Below, piece after piece: positions 33,501-46,067 of a DNA stretch of 64,000 bases. The translations under genes were made by a program, and so were the position numbers. Under the pieces are notes generated by a model that worked only from the letters and a program-made list of their open reading frames with translations, ran no database searches and was not told the origin of the DNA. Each line of letters opens with the position of its first letter. The stretch's first letter is position 1. The stretch covers positions 36,871,938-36,935,937 of the forward strand of contig CM065682.1 in NCBI GenBank assembly GCA_017654935.2, in the 5' to 3' direction. The stretch is from Phymorhynchus buccinoides (lineage: Eukaryota; Mollusca; Gastropoda; Neogastropoda; Raphitomidae).

Positions 33501-36480
33501 CTCTATCTGTCAAGAATGCAGGAGCTGTAGTTGAGATCCTCGCTGGCGCAATGGTACTGTCACGTGCAGATGTAGACTGTTTGATCGGACTTCAGTTTCA
33601 GGGCTGTTTAATTTGTTGCTGCAGGATCAGTGGACCTGAAAATGCTGCCGCGCGGCTGGCTGGTCTAGCGTTTTCACGCTCTAGTATGACATCAAAACGA
33701 AAGCTGTCCCTTCAAAATTACACTCGTTGAACGTGAGCTGTCACATGTACGAAGGTCACTTCACGCAGACTATTTTATCCGGTAGATTTTACAACATCGA
33801 GTGCAGGAAATAAGTTAATCGCCAAAGCCACTCAATCGGTGGTTGGTGTTCGTTTCATAAAACTGGTACGTGCTGGATTGTTCGTTTGGATTAAAGGCTT
33901 ACTACTCAACAGAATTTAAGTCCCACTTTTTTTTTACTACTAACATCCTAAGTTTGTTTGTATTCGTGGGATTACTTTTGATGCAATACTTAAGAAAACA
34001 ACGCTCCTCCGAAATTTGAAAGTCACGAAAGTTCGTGTGGCTGCTCAAAAAGGGTCACAATTGGGTGTGTCCACTGTTTTTGGCAAGTCAAACAAATATA
34101 ATTACACGATGTCTCATGGAAGCCTGGAAAGCCTGCTTGTACAACTACGGATTATTGCTGTTTGGGTGGATTCTGTAGGTGAATTTTGACACGTTTTGAG
34201 TAACTGCAATTTGTGATCGTTAACTTAGGGGGTTGAGTTATTTGTTGAGCTAATGCTTCAAAACTAAGTACAAGAATGCAATGAAATTTTAGGATTTGGT
34301 GTACAAATAACGGAATTACATTTGTGTAAAAAATAAAATGGTTTGGTTGCGCTATTTTGGTTTTGCCTGTCTTGTAAAGAAGAGGTACTTAACTATCATT
34401 GATCTCTGAATGCATGTCATAATTAGGCATAAAAATGAGCACATATTGTGACAAGACGTTTTGTTTTGCACATTAACTTTTGTTGAGTAGTATATATTAC
34501 TAAGAAGAATAAGTGCAATGAGTGTTAAGAGTCACGTTGGCCAACACAAACCTTGGTGGGTCACATATTGGTCTTCTCTCTGGCGTCAGTGACCTGTACG
34601 CTTATGTGGAGCATAATTATGAAGCAGTCTTGATCGTGATTCTTGTTCTTCTTGAACGCTCTGTTGGGATGAGTTGTAAAAATAAAGAATCAATCGATGA
34701 TTCTTTTGCGTTCGAAGCTGTTGGTTGCGTCAGACTTTAAGACCGGTCCTCGTGCAATCACTGATTCAACCAACTAATCTATCAATCTATCAATCAACCA
34801 ATCAATTAATAATGTTCCCTCATTCCCCTCTTCTTTTCCCCTTCCTTCCTCCTTTTCTCACTCCTCCTTCTCCTCCATCTTTTTTTCTTCATCTTCTCTG
34901 TCTTCTTTTCTCCTCCTCCTGTTTTTCTTCTACCTTCTTCTTCGCGGGCTGGAGATGCCAGTGGGTTTTTTTTAACGAATATTATTAGCAGAAAGTGCAG
35001 CACCTCAAGCCTTACAGGGTGCTGCATATATTGTATAGATAACTTGCTCTTCGAGTAGGCCTTGTTACCCCCAATCCGTGAAATTGCCCATTTCAAATGC
35101 TTTGCCCAATTTATGAAATGGACAATGTATATCACATTTTTGAATCCCCATTCACACAGGCGCATTGATTAAGATTGATTCAATGGTATCACACACTTTT
35201 CTACATTGTATTTGCACCTCTATCCTGCCCCCTAACTCGACCAGATGCTAAGCTGGGGCATGCCTGAGCCACATGTTGAATCAAACGTTTTATCAAATTA
35301 AGTGTGAATAAAATAATTTTAACTCATCTACAGATGAGATTTCTCATTCGTTTGAACCAATTCTTGATCTATGTGTGCTAATGAACGACAGCTATTTTTC
35401 ATTCATATTTCCTTTCTCAATTGTAAGTCATAAATTGGCTGTTTCACGAACTGGGCAAACTATTTTGCTCATTTCATGAAATGGGCAATTTCATAGATTG
35501 GGCGTAACAGGCCTACCTCAATGTTCGTACACTGCAGCTTATTTCGAATAACTATGTCCATTATGATGATTATAATCTCCTTAGTTTTGTTCTTTGCACC
35601 CTGCACCGAACTGGTAGTGCAGTTTATATGGCTTTGTCATTTTGTTATACACAATAGGCCTTGTTTCGAGAACATGCACACAAAAACCTGGATTCGACAC
35701 AGAGAAAGAAAGGGAGTGGAGATAATAGGGGTTAGACTCTATGTCATTGTAGGCCTACGTTTTGTTATCGTGTCTTCATTAAACAAAATTACCTGATAAA
35801 TATTACGCAGGGCTTCTGATTTTCATTTCTCTTAAGGGGTATACTCACCCCCTTTTTACAGTTTTAAAGGGTATTTTCAGCCCCCGTTTCACATTTTAAA
35901 TTGTCAATACCCTAGTTCATATGTAAGTAAACGGCACTTACACAGACACATGCGCGCATGTGCATGTACACGTGCACACAACACACTCTCTTCACCCACA
36001 CACATACTGATCACTTTCTTGTGTGCTTGTTTTTGTTTTTGACAAACAACCTGTTTCTCCGTCTTTGTCTTCAAGTTTTCTTTAACACTTGCCAGACGGG
36101 TGGCATGTTGACGAAAGGAATATCAAGTGTTTGAAACGATTTGATTGGATTTTGAGAAAAGGGTCTGCCAATGAACAACGAGTTTTCGATGATTACTGCG
36201 TTCTGGCAGTTTTTGCACGATCGTTTAAGAATTTTATACCTAGGTTAGCGACTCATTGTGGCAGTAGCCTGGTTTGGCCTAGCAGACAATTGAAATGAGC
36301 AACGTCGTTATCTTACTGGACATTAAAGGCTGTGTTAACGCATAGATCATCGTTTTAATGCGTCACCTCACCTCCTACTTGAGATTTTAAAGGGTAAATC
36401 TCACGCATGGCTTGGCATTCTAGGGGGTGATTTGAGAGCCTTAGTGCGTAAATACGCACAATCTGTACGTTTTCAGAAGC
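33501..36480. other. Intergenic, no gene seen
   Basis: No coding exon recognised. It contains a pyrimidine-rich stretch (34810-34940) and, at 35000-35510, two spaced tgggca..tttcatgaaatg-like motifs in both orientations, suggesting an inverted-repeat element (about 35078-35500). Confidence 0.5.
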
Positions 36481-36744
36481 CCTGAATTTACGCCTAGCCA
36501 AAATATTGATACTAAAAAAAATATTAATGTCGGTAAATACCTCATTTGTGCAACATAGGACATAGGGGAAGGTGGGGCAGGTAGGGTCAAGGAGCAGGTA
36601 GGGTCAGCTTACGTAAAAATTTACTGTCACCTGTTATAACAATCCTCTTCAAGATTAATAATATACTTGTGGCGGTACAATAGCCGATGAGGTTTAACCG
36701 AGGCGTGGTTACCGCTACACCTATCTGTATTGTTAAAAAAATCG

Positions 36745-36870
36745 GGACTTTACTGGAGTTGCACTGCCTCCGGGCATTGCCTCCAGTATTGTTCCCACCA
36801 ACTTTGTATTTACAAATGTCCCATGTGTGTCTGTTCCAGACCGAGAGGACGTAAAACACCATTTTTCATT
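36745..36870 (+). mobile_element. SINE-like family F, + copy
   Basis: gggactttactggagttgca, cattgcctccagtattgttc, tgtcccatgtgtgtctgttc and gaggacgtaaaacaccattt, then (cattcatt)n. The reverse copy is at 63310-63450; short parts are also at 40085-40140 and 11690-11722. Confidence 0.75.
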
Positions 36871-37129
36871 CATTCATTCATTCTTTTACCCGTTCCTTTT
36901 CAATTCAAGTTTTAAATTTTGAGTTACAGCACAAAGGTTTGGCACTATTTTTTTATTTATTTTTTGGGAGCGTGTGGTAGCCTAAGTGTAAATCTGCAGC
37001 AGTGAATGACATTGAAATCTGGCTGTAAACGAATTTTTTTCATTGACACAATTTGTTTTCCAAGCTTGGGGTGTTTAGTTATGTTATAATTTCCATGGTC
37101 AAAACAAGACTTAACAGTGATTTAGTAAA

Positions 37130-37260
37130 CAAAAACACATTAATGTCGGTAAATACCTCATTTGTGTAACATAGGACATTTATTATATATTAGTTAGGTG
37201 AAGGTAGGGTCAAGGAGCAGGATCACGGAGCTGTCGGCCAGGTCGGGTAGGGACAGGCAG
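37130..37260 (+). repeat. Duplicate of 36520-36610
   Basis: attaatgtcggtaaatacct ... cataggacat ... gtagggtcaaggagcag occurs in both places, about 610 bp apart, so this is a local duplication around the SINE F copy. Confidence 0.75.
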
Positions 37261-37628
37261 TACCAATGCCTCATTCAGTAAAACAGTCTGCCATTGTGTT
37301 TGTTGTTATCTATGTATTAGCTTAAAAGCCCCCCTGGGGCCAAACTGTTTCCTAATTATCACTTCATTCTTTTTTTTCCTTAATGGGATCGTTTTGTTTA
37401 ACTTTTGCCCCGATTTATTTTAGTTAATTCAGTTGTTTGCGCACAATTGAGTAATTTTGCAAAAATCGCACAGAAATACCAGAGGGTGTGAAACACGGAA
37501 ACAGCTACACACACGCGCGCGCGCGCAAACACACGCGCGCGCGCACGCACACACACAAACACCGTTACTACGTGCATAAAGAGAAAAACCAAACAATACC
37601 TTTCCTACCCCAAACTCCCCCCCCCCCC

Positions 37629-37784
<156 letters not shown>

Positions 37785-38089
37785 ACAAACGAAAGAAAAT
37801 AAAAAACAGAAACACAAAGAAAGGTGTGGAGGCTTTAGGCCCTACATATTTTTTTAAACAGCCTAATTAAATGAAAATCGGTTCAAAGTGAACAACTTTG
37901 GACTTCGGACTGGTTCCTGAAGGTAAATTGACTTCAGTCAGACGTAAACAGGTCGATAACAAGAATCGTGATGAGATCATGGCGATAACAATTTTAAAAA
38001 AACCACTCACATTTAAAGTACATGTACCTATATTAAACACGAGAAAAAAAAGAAAAAATTCTTTACAGGGTTGACTGACAGTGGATGGA

Positions 38090-38640
38090 CAGACAGAAAT
38101 TAACAGAGATATTTTCTGAAAAGATGCGTCTTCAGGCCAGTTTTGAAAGAAGGAGAGATGGAGAGCTGCGGAGAAAGAAAGGGAGATTGTTCCAGATGTG
38201 TGGTGCTTGGAAACGAAATGATCTGTTTCCAACTGGTTTGTACTTGGTGACAGGTTTGCAGAGAAGTTCTAGGTTGTTTGATCCGAGGTTGCGTTCTGGT
38301 ATGTAGGTAGAGAGGAGAGAAGAGAGGTAGTCAGGAAGAGTGTCTTGGAAATAACGACAGGCAAGAGTGGCCACTTTATAGTCGACTCTCGCGTCAACAG
38401 GGAGCCAGTGCAGCTGTCTCAGCAGTGGTGTCACTGAGTCAGTCTTACGCTTTCTGAGCACAACCCTGGCAGCACAGTTCTGGACTCTCTGAAGACGCTT
38501 CACAGAAGAAAGAGGGAGCCCTGCAAGAACTGCACTGCAGTAATCCAGCCTGGACAGTATGAAAGAAACAGCAAGTTGAGTAGCAGCTTCAACTGAGAGA
38601 TATGAACGAATAGAACTTAGTCTTTTAAGATGGTAGAAAG
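38090..38640 (-). pseudogene. LINE (L2/CR1-like) ORF C-terminal fragment, reverse
   Basis: The minus-strand reading includes LDYCSAVLAGLPLSSVKRLQ then RVQNCAARVVLRKRKTDSVT, PLLRQLHWLPVDARVDYKVA and WNNLPFFLRSS. These are classic motifs of the LINE C-terminal region (LDYCN.L..G.P......LQ..QN.AAR, LHWLPV..R..YK). A one-base shift near 38130 separates it from KTHLFRKYLC. 5' truncated. Confidence 0.88.
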
Positions 38641-39380
38641 TTGTAAAAGAAATGCGCTTCTTAAACTATCTTTCCCAATTTTATAAATGTACAGCATTTA
38701 AGCTTATTTAAATATCGTCCTTTTTTATATAAATTACAGAAATTTTAAAAAAATTGGTTTCAATTATTTCTTGTGAATGAATTTTTCACGAAGCTCATTA
38801 CATTTTGGACATTCCATTATACAATGAAATTAATCTCCAATTTCATCCATTTCGCAATTACGGCAAATGCGCAATTCTCTTCGAACACAGTATGATGTTT
38901 TCCAACTTCAATAGGTAATTTATGATTACTGCGTCTAAATTTCAATAAAATACATGTATAACATAAACATCTGGTAAGGCTGAAATGTAGTGTTCTCTTC
39001 CAAAATCAGTCTTTAAATGTCTATAGAATAAACACTTATTACTGTTCTCAAGAGAATTAAGCCAATCACTAATATAGCTACCATGCAATTATTTTCTCTT
39101 TTTTAAAAAAATTAGGTCTATTTACATAAGTTAGTTTGGCTCATGAATGATTGGGATTCCCAAACAGAATCAAACTCAGTTTCAATTAGTTAAGCCATGG
39201 TGAAACAGAAATATCTTCTGCGTACAATGCATATAAGATATACAATTTGCTTGAAAAACTTTTGGAATCAGGAGCAACTAAATCAGTCCAGAACCTTATA
39301 CTTGTTTTCTCAAGTACAGATAAAGGATACAGATTCTAGTTTCACCATAAATCACTGAAGTCATTGTAGTTTTATTTAAT
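38641..39380. other. Intergenic, no gene seen
   Basis: AT-rich, possibly a decayed retroelement in reverse, but I cannot show it. Confidence 0.5.
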
Positions 39381-39384
39381 TTAA

Positions 39385-39960
39385 CCATGCTGACCTTGAC
39401 CTTGAGGTTTGACCTTGAAAACCGAAATTTCTTCTTGTGGACATATATTTCACATCATTGAACTTATAATGTTCAAACTTCATATGCAGGTGCATTAGTT
39501 TATGGTAAGTCTGATTTTTGAGTACTGATCAAAGTCAAGGTCAAGGCCATAGGCTTGGAGGTATGAAATCTGTGTTTTAGCTATATCTTTCACATTTTTG
39601 CAATTAAGCTTCAAATTTGGCAACCTGGTAGACAGGGTCAAGGTCATGTTTGGTGCGGAGTATTGTTTAGATTCATGACCTTGACCTTGACTTTTGAACT
39701 AATCTCTTGTAGCAGTGGTTACAGTTCAAACACCATGCACCCACATAACCTTATATATTCTTGATCAGCATGACTTAAGGAATGCAGTGGTGATATTTGA
39801 AGCTTTTTTTTTTACCTTGACCTTGATCTTTGACCTTGAGGCTATTACAAGAAAACCTTTCTTCGCGCACCCACACAACCATGTATATTCTCAATCGGCA
39901 TTACTAAGGAATGCAGTGGGAGACATTTAGAGGCTTCTTGACTTTGACCTTGTTTTTGTT
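39385..39960 (+). repeat. Repeat block with many TGACCTTGA / TCAAGGTCA motifs
   Basis: At least seven exact 9-mers in both orientations (near 39391, 39412, 39536, 39637, 39675, 39816, 39830), within degenerate repeats (caaccatgtatattc / taaccttatatattc). TCAAGGTCA is the extended half-site of FTZ-F1/SF-1/ERR-type nuclear receptors (established knowledge). Any regulatory role here is speculation. Confidence 0.7.
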
Positions 39961-40945
39961 CCTGTCTGTCCAGGCTGTACAAAGCTCAGTGAAAGGGGGA
40001 AGTGGGAGAGGGGAGAGAAGAGCTACACAGGCAGGTTTTGAGGTTGACATATGTGTTGGTCAGTGTGTTTGCTATGTGTCCGCCTGGTTATTAATGTCCC
40101 ATATGTGCCTGTTTCAGGCCGGATGACGTTAAACGAACTTTCATCCCACGGTAAAAGAGCGAGGGAACTTGCCGCCGCTCGGCGACTCACTTGTTATCTA
40201 TTGGCATTACGGTGTCAACTCATGAAGTTCTTGTCCCCCCCCCCCCTCCCCCCCCACACACCACCCCCATCTTTTCACTTCATTCCTCAACCAGGCCAAA
40301 CACTACGTGTCGACTTGTGGATGGCCTCACCCCACCCCGCCACTATCTTTTCATTTCATTCTCTGTCATAGGACTGTTCACGAGGTCACCCGGGGTTACA
40401 TCACCCTGAGACGTGACTGGCAGGCGCGAGCGACAGTCGCGTGAAAGGCGTGTCCCTGACCCACTGCTACTATACTAGTGTATATACAGTAGCTAGTGTG
40501 CGTGCACTGATGTGTCGGTGACAATGTTTAGGTGGACTTATGGCCCTTAGTCCTCAACACCAGGTGGCCTTCCATTTGAAGGCATTTTGTCAGCTCACTC
40601 GAACTCGCTGTCTCTGTCAGTCTTTCTCTTTTTCTTGATCTTGATGTGGGTACGTTGGCAGGATCCAATTTGGATGTAAATACCAACGGGGTAAAAACGG
40701 GGGAAAACACTTTAACCTAACACTCCTTGACATTAAAAAAACACCCACTTAAAATATAAAATAAAAAGGGGGGGTGGGGGTGTAGTGATCGGCAGGCTAC
40801 AACATTTCACTTTTCATCCAAGGCAGCTGAAGAACACCTGGACTAGCAGACTCCCCAGCACCTTCTAGCATGGTAACTGGGGTCCCATACTAGAGTCTTT
40901 CTGTCTCGTTCTGTCTCTGTCTGTCCGTCTGTCTATGTCTGTCTG

Positions 40946-41095
<150 letters not shown>

Positions 41096-41112
41096 CTCTT
41101 GTGCGTGCAAGC

Positions 41113-42415
41113 ATCTATTTGATCGAGGGAAACAAGGCACTGTATTGGGTCCCTTAGTCTTTCTCTGCCATATCAATGATCTGCCGGATTCACTTAGCTC
41201 TACAGTACGACTCTTCGCCGATGATTGCTTGCTGTACTGCAAGATACACAGCTTCCAAAACCACCTGACTCTACAGGCCTGTAAGGTCCTTGAACACATC
41301 ATCTCCCGTCATCTGCAAGACCACCTTGAGAAATATAACATTCTTACAAACAAAAACCATGGATTCAGGTCGGGGTTCTCTTGTGAGACCCAGCTGCTCA
41401 CCACCACAAACGACCTCCTCAAGTCCTTCGACACAAAGAAACAAGTGGACGTTGCCGTCCTTGACCTCAGTAAGGCCTTTGACACCGTACCTCACCGCAA
41501 ACTCCTTGAGAAGCTGGACCACTATGGTGTTTGAGGGCCTATTCACTCCTGGTTGACACAATTCCTAACAAAGAGGACGATGAAGGTGGTACTAGAAGGC
41601 GAGGCATCGGATGAGGTGGCAGTGGAATCAGGCGTTCCGCAAGGCACAGTCCTTGGCCCTTTGCTGTTCTTGTGTCATCTGAATGATCTGCCGGACTCTG
41701 TAAAATCGACAGTGAGGCTATTCGTGGACGATTGTCTTCTGTACAGGAGAAATCAACAGCTTCCAAGACCATTTCATGCTCCAAGACGACCTACACCAAC
41801 TTGAGGCCTGGGCTGAACAGTTGGGCATGCGTTTTAACGCATCCAAAGGCACCATCCTTCCCATCAGACAAATATCCCAGTTCCTGTACAAACTGAACGG
41901 GACTCCACTTCAACAAGTCCAGCAATGCCAATACCTTGGTGTGCACCTGTCATCAGACCTGAAATGGACCACACACGTCAACCACGTTTGCAAGAAATCA
42001 GGATCAATGGTGGGATTGATACGCCGAAATCTCAGGAACTGCCCACCAGAATGTAGACGGCTTGCCTCCACTTCATTAGTACGATCCAGATTAGAATACG
42101 CTGCGACTGTGTGGGATCCTTACACCAAGCAGGACGTCGACAGGCTGGAGCGCACCCAAAGACAGGAAGCCCGTTCCATCACCAATGACTATAAGTCACG
42201 GAATCCGGGCTGCGTGACAAAGATGCTCCAGGACTTCAAACTGCCAACACTGGAGGAGCGCCACAAAAACAATGCCTCATGCCTCCTACACAAGATCTCT
42301 ATCGTCAGAAGTGGCGTATGCGACGTATTCAGGCTACCAGATCCAGACAATAAGCCAGGAAAGTTACCTTCCGTAGGGCCACCAGAACAGCTCATTCCAT
42401 GTGTAAGAGTCATTA
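41113..42415 (+). pseudogene. LINE reverse transcriptase, rearranged pseudogene
   Basis: Non-LTR reverse transcriptase of jockey/CR1 type. Block 1 (41113-41270) has QGTVLGPL and the catalytic FADD box at 41214-41225. Block 2 (41271-41534) has NHGFRSGFSCETQL and VLDLSKAFDTVPHRKLLEKL and ends in TGA (HYGV*GPIHSW). Block 3 (41535-41760) has VESGVPQGTVLGPLLFLCHL and FVDD at 41721-41732, where Ala is replaced by Val. After a frameshift near 41760, block 4 (41770-42415) has LEAWAEQLGMRFNASK, YLGVHLSSDLKW and LVRSRLEYAATVWDPYTKQD. Block 1 lies out of order, so two copies have been fused. A short extra piece of the same family is at about 46583-46650. Confidence 0.9.
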
Positions 42416-42535
42416 TATCATATACATTGGAATATCACATAATATTATACGAGGCCTAACTCCTCTCTGTCTTCTCCGTCTGTCTGTCTCTCCACCCACC
42501 CACCCCACACACACACACCTCCACCGTCTCTCTGT

Positions 42536-42544
42536 CTCTCTCTC

Positions 42545-42635
<91 letters not shown>
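42536..42635 (+). repeat. (CT)n microsatellite
   Basis: About 100 nt of CT with one CC interruption. Confidence 0.97.
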
Positions 42636-42639
<4 letters not shown>

Positions 42640-42689
42640 GACATGGACTATGTGTCAACATGTTGGGACTTAGCAAGTGAAAATTGTTT

Positions 42690-43640
42690 AAAACCACTTC
42701 ACAGTATTTATAGACGTTCCCTTAAACTTATTCTATTAAAATCCCCCTTGATTCATGTGACTATAAGAAATTAGATATTCTGCATTTTCATCTCAAATGT
42801 AAGCATAATAAAGCTGTGTTTATGTCTAAAATTATGAATAAATTAACACCATATTATCTGCAAAAACATTTCCCAGTATATAACATTCATGGGAAGTCGA
42901 TTATTCGTACCCCTAGACCTAGAACAAATCTATTCATGTCCTCATTAGTCCACTCAGGAGCAAAATTGTGGAACGATATGCCTAACCACATAAAACAGAA
43001 ACCGAGCTTGTCATCTTTCAGAAAGGCATATCATAAATACTTGATGGACCAATTATAAATCTGTTTTGTCTTATTTTACCTTACGAATTACAATACATAT
43101 GTTCACAATACACGTTTAATTATGTTTATATATACATTCAAATAATATTACAAGGTGTAGAGAACATTTAAGATTTATGTGAACTGATATACATGTACAT
43201 GTACATAATATAAGATTTTGTAAGCATGTATGTATGTGTGCATATAGGTTTGTGGGGGTGGGGTATGTGGGGGTGCTTGTGTGTGGGTGTGGGTGGGGGG
43301 GGGGGGGGGGGGGGGGGGGGTAGAGACTGGGAGGTGGTTTTTTTTTTTTGTTTCTTGATGTGTTTTTTGTGGGGTGGGGTGGGGGTCTTTAATCTTGAAT
43401 TGCTGTTGTGTGGCCATTTTTGCCTTGTTGTATTATATTACATCAGAGATAGTTTATAAGCTCTCTGATTACATGTATATTTTTGTCACTATTGTTGCCG
43501 GTTTTGTTGTTGTTTTTACGTTTCTGTTAATCATGTTCTTCATTAATTGTTTATTTGCTTCAGGGCAATAGTGTAAAATAGCTACCCGGCTTATCTGTTT
43601 TACCCTCAATAAAAACATTCGTATTCGTATTCGTATTCTC
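42690..43640 (+). mobile_element. LINE 3' end with (TATTCG)n tail
   Basis: The translation gives LHSIYRRSLKLILLKS, then after a one-base shift LDILHFHLKCKHNKAVFMSK, IMNKLTPYYLQ, and SGAKLWNDMPNHIKQKPSLS to DQL and a stop at 43056-43058. These are terminal motifs of a LINE protein (GA.LWN.LP...K...S...F). A 3'UTR follows, with a poly-G run of about 26 nt (43295-43320), ending in attcgtattcgtattcg at 43617-43638, a simple-repeat tail typical of target-primed insertion. Confidence 0.82.
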
Positions 43641-43744
43641 TCTCTCTTTCTCCTAGGAATACTGCCTCTACAATGGAAACTTGAATATAACAAAGCCATT
43701 TTCATGTTCAAAATAATGTCTGATCGCGCTCCTCCTGCTTTAAA
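43641..43744 (+). pseudogene. Small LINE fragment
   Basis: The + strand reads LPLQWKLEYNKAIFMFKIMS then DRAPPAL, matching the (L)P...R..Y......K...G.AP.YL pattern of LINE C-termini. Only about 30 codons. Confidence 0.6.
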
Positions 43745-44262
43745 GTTAGTGATGTGGTCCAGATGTGAGATGCCTAGGAGTCTTCTGTAGCATCTCATTT
43801 CCACTGCTTGGATCCTTCTGTGTAGGTCAGAGGTGATCTCGAGAGCGGCACAAACATCACTGACCAGCCATGGCCAAGCTCAAAGTTATCTGGAAAGACA
43901 GGAACATCGGTCTGAAGACCAAACTGAAGCTATTGCGTGCAATGGTCACGTCTATCTTCTTGTACGCATGCGAGTCCTGGACACGGACAGCTGTTCTTGA
44001 GTCCCTCTTCACTGATAACTGAGCCCAGGTATTTGAAATGGCTCACTGTCTCAAGCTCCTGTCCACTGACTGAGATTTTGTTTGTGAGCGGCCTTTCATT
44101 GTTTGTCGTCAGCTTGTTTTTTTCAGCGCTGATTTCCATGCCAAACCTTGTAGATGTTTCATCAAAGCATTTCACCAAGTGGGCAATCTCCTCTTCTCAG
44201 GTTCCGGCTAGGCCATCAATGTCATCTGCAAAGCGGAGGTTTGTTGTATTTCTTATCCTTCT
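43745..44262 (-). pseudogene. RTE-type LINE fragment with internal inversion
   Basis: Minus strand from 44262: LAGT..-like start, LVKCFDETSTRFGMEIS, NNERPLTNKISVSGQELETV and SHFKYLGSVISEEGL. The middle block, 43862-43983, reads on the plus strand as AMAKLKVIWKDRNIGLKTKL then KLLRAMVTSIFLYACESWT. It then returns to the minus strand at 43745-43861: DLHRRIQAVEMRCYRRLLGI then SHLDHIT. Protein order shows the middle block is inverted in place. Confidence 0.85.
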
Positions 44263-45588
44263 TCTTCTTCTTCTGTGGTGGTGGCCAGCTTCTTTTTATA
44301 GAAGTAAATGCACACACTTTCTTCTTCTTCTTCTTCTTCTTCTTTCATAAGGCATCCGCCGTAATCTTGCTGACGATTATGATTTCTCCCTCCGATGCTG
44401 ACTGAGCCCTGGTGATCTTGCTTGTTAAAAAAAAAAGAAAAAAGGTTCCATGGTAGGTGTCGTAGGATGCTGTTAATTTTGCCACAACACCGGTATAGAA
44501 TCGAAAGAGGAACTTTCCAGTTTGTGTCACGAGCTCTCAGTGGCTGGCTGCATCAGCTTACAGCATTGGGCCCCGCACACGGCATAACAAAACGTCTACT
44601 TGCATAAAACAGAACTAAAAATAGACCCTAAGTCACTTATGCACGCGCTTGTATGCCTACACACTGAGAACAGCTTGCGACAATTTTACCGGCAACGTGT
44701 AGGAAACATTGACGCAGTGAAAATGAATGTTTGGTTTTAATTTGTTTTTAGTCACTGCGATTAAGACATTGAAAGGGTAAGAATGTCGTGTCTTTTTTTG
44801 GCTGTATTGTAGTTTTCATTTTTTCGTATTGCTTTTTTATCTTGCCAGTCTCAGTCTGTGCTCTTTCACACTGCTGGACCGTGACAACCAAAGAATCTTG
44901 ATAACAGACCATGCACAATTTCTGGCTGGACTGGTCACTGCGACGGCCAAGCTTTTTTGTCACCTTTAAAGCGATTATATAGTATACCAAGGCAAAGTAT
45001 AGATTGCATCTATAGCTTTTATGATTCATACACAGCCAAAAGTAAAGGTCTGCTTTTCTTGTGTTTGATGCAATGATCATGATGGCTCCTTCTTCGTGAA
45101 GTATAATGATATAGATCTAGATCTATCTTCTGGATAGAACCATTTACGAAAAAAATTTATTTGAAAAGAAAATATTTGGCCATTCCTATTTCTTTATTTG
45201 TAGCCTAGGAAAATTTGCAAACCACCAATACAAATCAAATTAAAAAAAAAAATTCAAGATATAAGAAGAATGATAGGGCATACAGGGAAGGGCCGTGAGG
45301 CCCATATCAAGCCCTTGTCACTACTACTACTACTAAGACCAAAGACTGTATAGGGGAAGACAAGCATCCGGTCTCTTTTCCCCATATGAGTAGTGAGGAC
45401 AGAAACACTGGTTATGTGCCTTTTAAACGTGACACATTGACACGTCGATAGGCCAGTTGAATTCTCCGTTCAAATTCTAGTCTTTGAGTTTTTGGATAGC
45501 CGCCGCTGTGAATGGTGTGTAACTACCCCACTAACAATAACTCTATCAGCCCGGTTCGCTGTAACTCTTAAGTAGTCCATCTTACCCT
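44263..45588. other. Intergenic, no gene seen
   Basis: A (CTT)n run lies at 44319-44344. At about 45265-45335 there is a repeat-like stretch with an (act)n tail (gggccgtgaggcccatatca). No coding exon seen. Confidence 0.55.
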
Positions 45589-45985
45589 TTTAGAATCTTT
45601 GCTAAGACTGCCAAGGTGTGGAACCAACTGAGTGAGGCTACTGCAGACCTGCCTACCCATACTATTTTTCCGTATTTTGTACACGATTTTGAGCCCCAGT
45701 ACTGTAAATTAATACGTCAAAAATTTGAACTTAAGGTCTTCTAAGATCGGTCAAAATCGAGTGTTTTTCGTCATTTCGCATGGCGGTTTAATGTTCTGTA
45801 ATGTTCCATTTTTGGGTCTCCTTGCAAAATACGGAATTTTGAGAAAAAGTACAGAATTTTATTTCATGGAGTACCTAAAAAAGAAATTGGGGGTAGGCAG
45901 GTCTGCTACTGTCACTATAGGCTCCGTCAGCACATTTACATCAGCACTGACAAGATCATCTGAGCCTGCGTCCACTGACCACTAG
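45589..45985 (+). pseudogene. LINE C-terminal fragment split by a MITE
   Basis: RIFAKTAKVWNQLSEATA is followed, after removal of 45644-45911, by TVTIGSVSTFTSALTRSSEP, a continuous reading of a LINE C-terminus (F...A..WN.L...T....S...F.S.L). The insertion is the 6-bp-target element described next. Confidence 0.7.
45644..45905. mobile_element. Non-autonomous transposon, CAGACCTG ends, 6-bp target duplication
   Basis: Ends CAGACCTGCCTACCC and GGGTAGGCAGGTCTG are inverted repeats. CTACTG flanks both sides (45638-45643, 45906-45911). It is 262 bp and non-coding. A related copy is at 49121-49325. Confidence 0.88.
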
Positions 45986-46067
45986 TCTAAACCATGAGTT
46001 TTGGGGGGTTTTTTTTTGCTTGCTTGTGGAAGTGGGGCCTGGGCCTTTCCGGCTGAACTGGGGGTCT

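Noticed and set aside
44598..45100. Possible coding on the minus strand (110 codons at 44748-45080)
   Set aside because: Low-complexity ending and no motif; no support.
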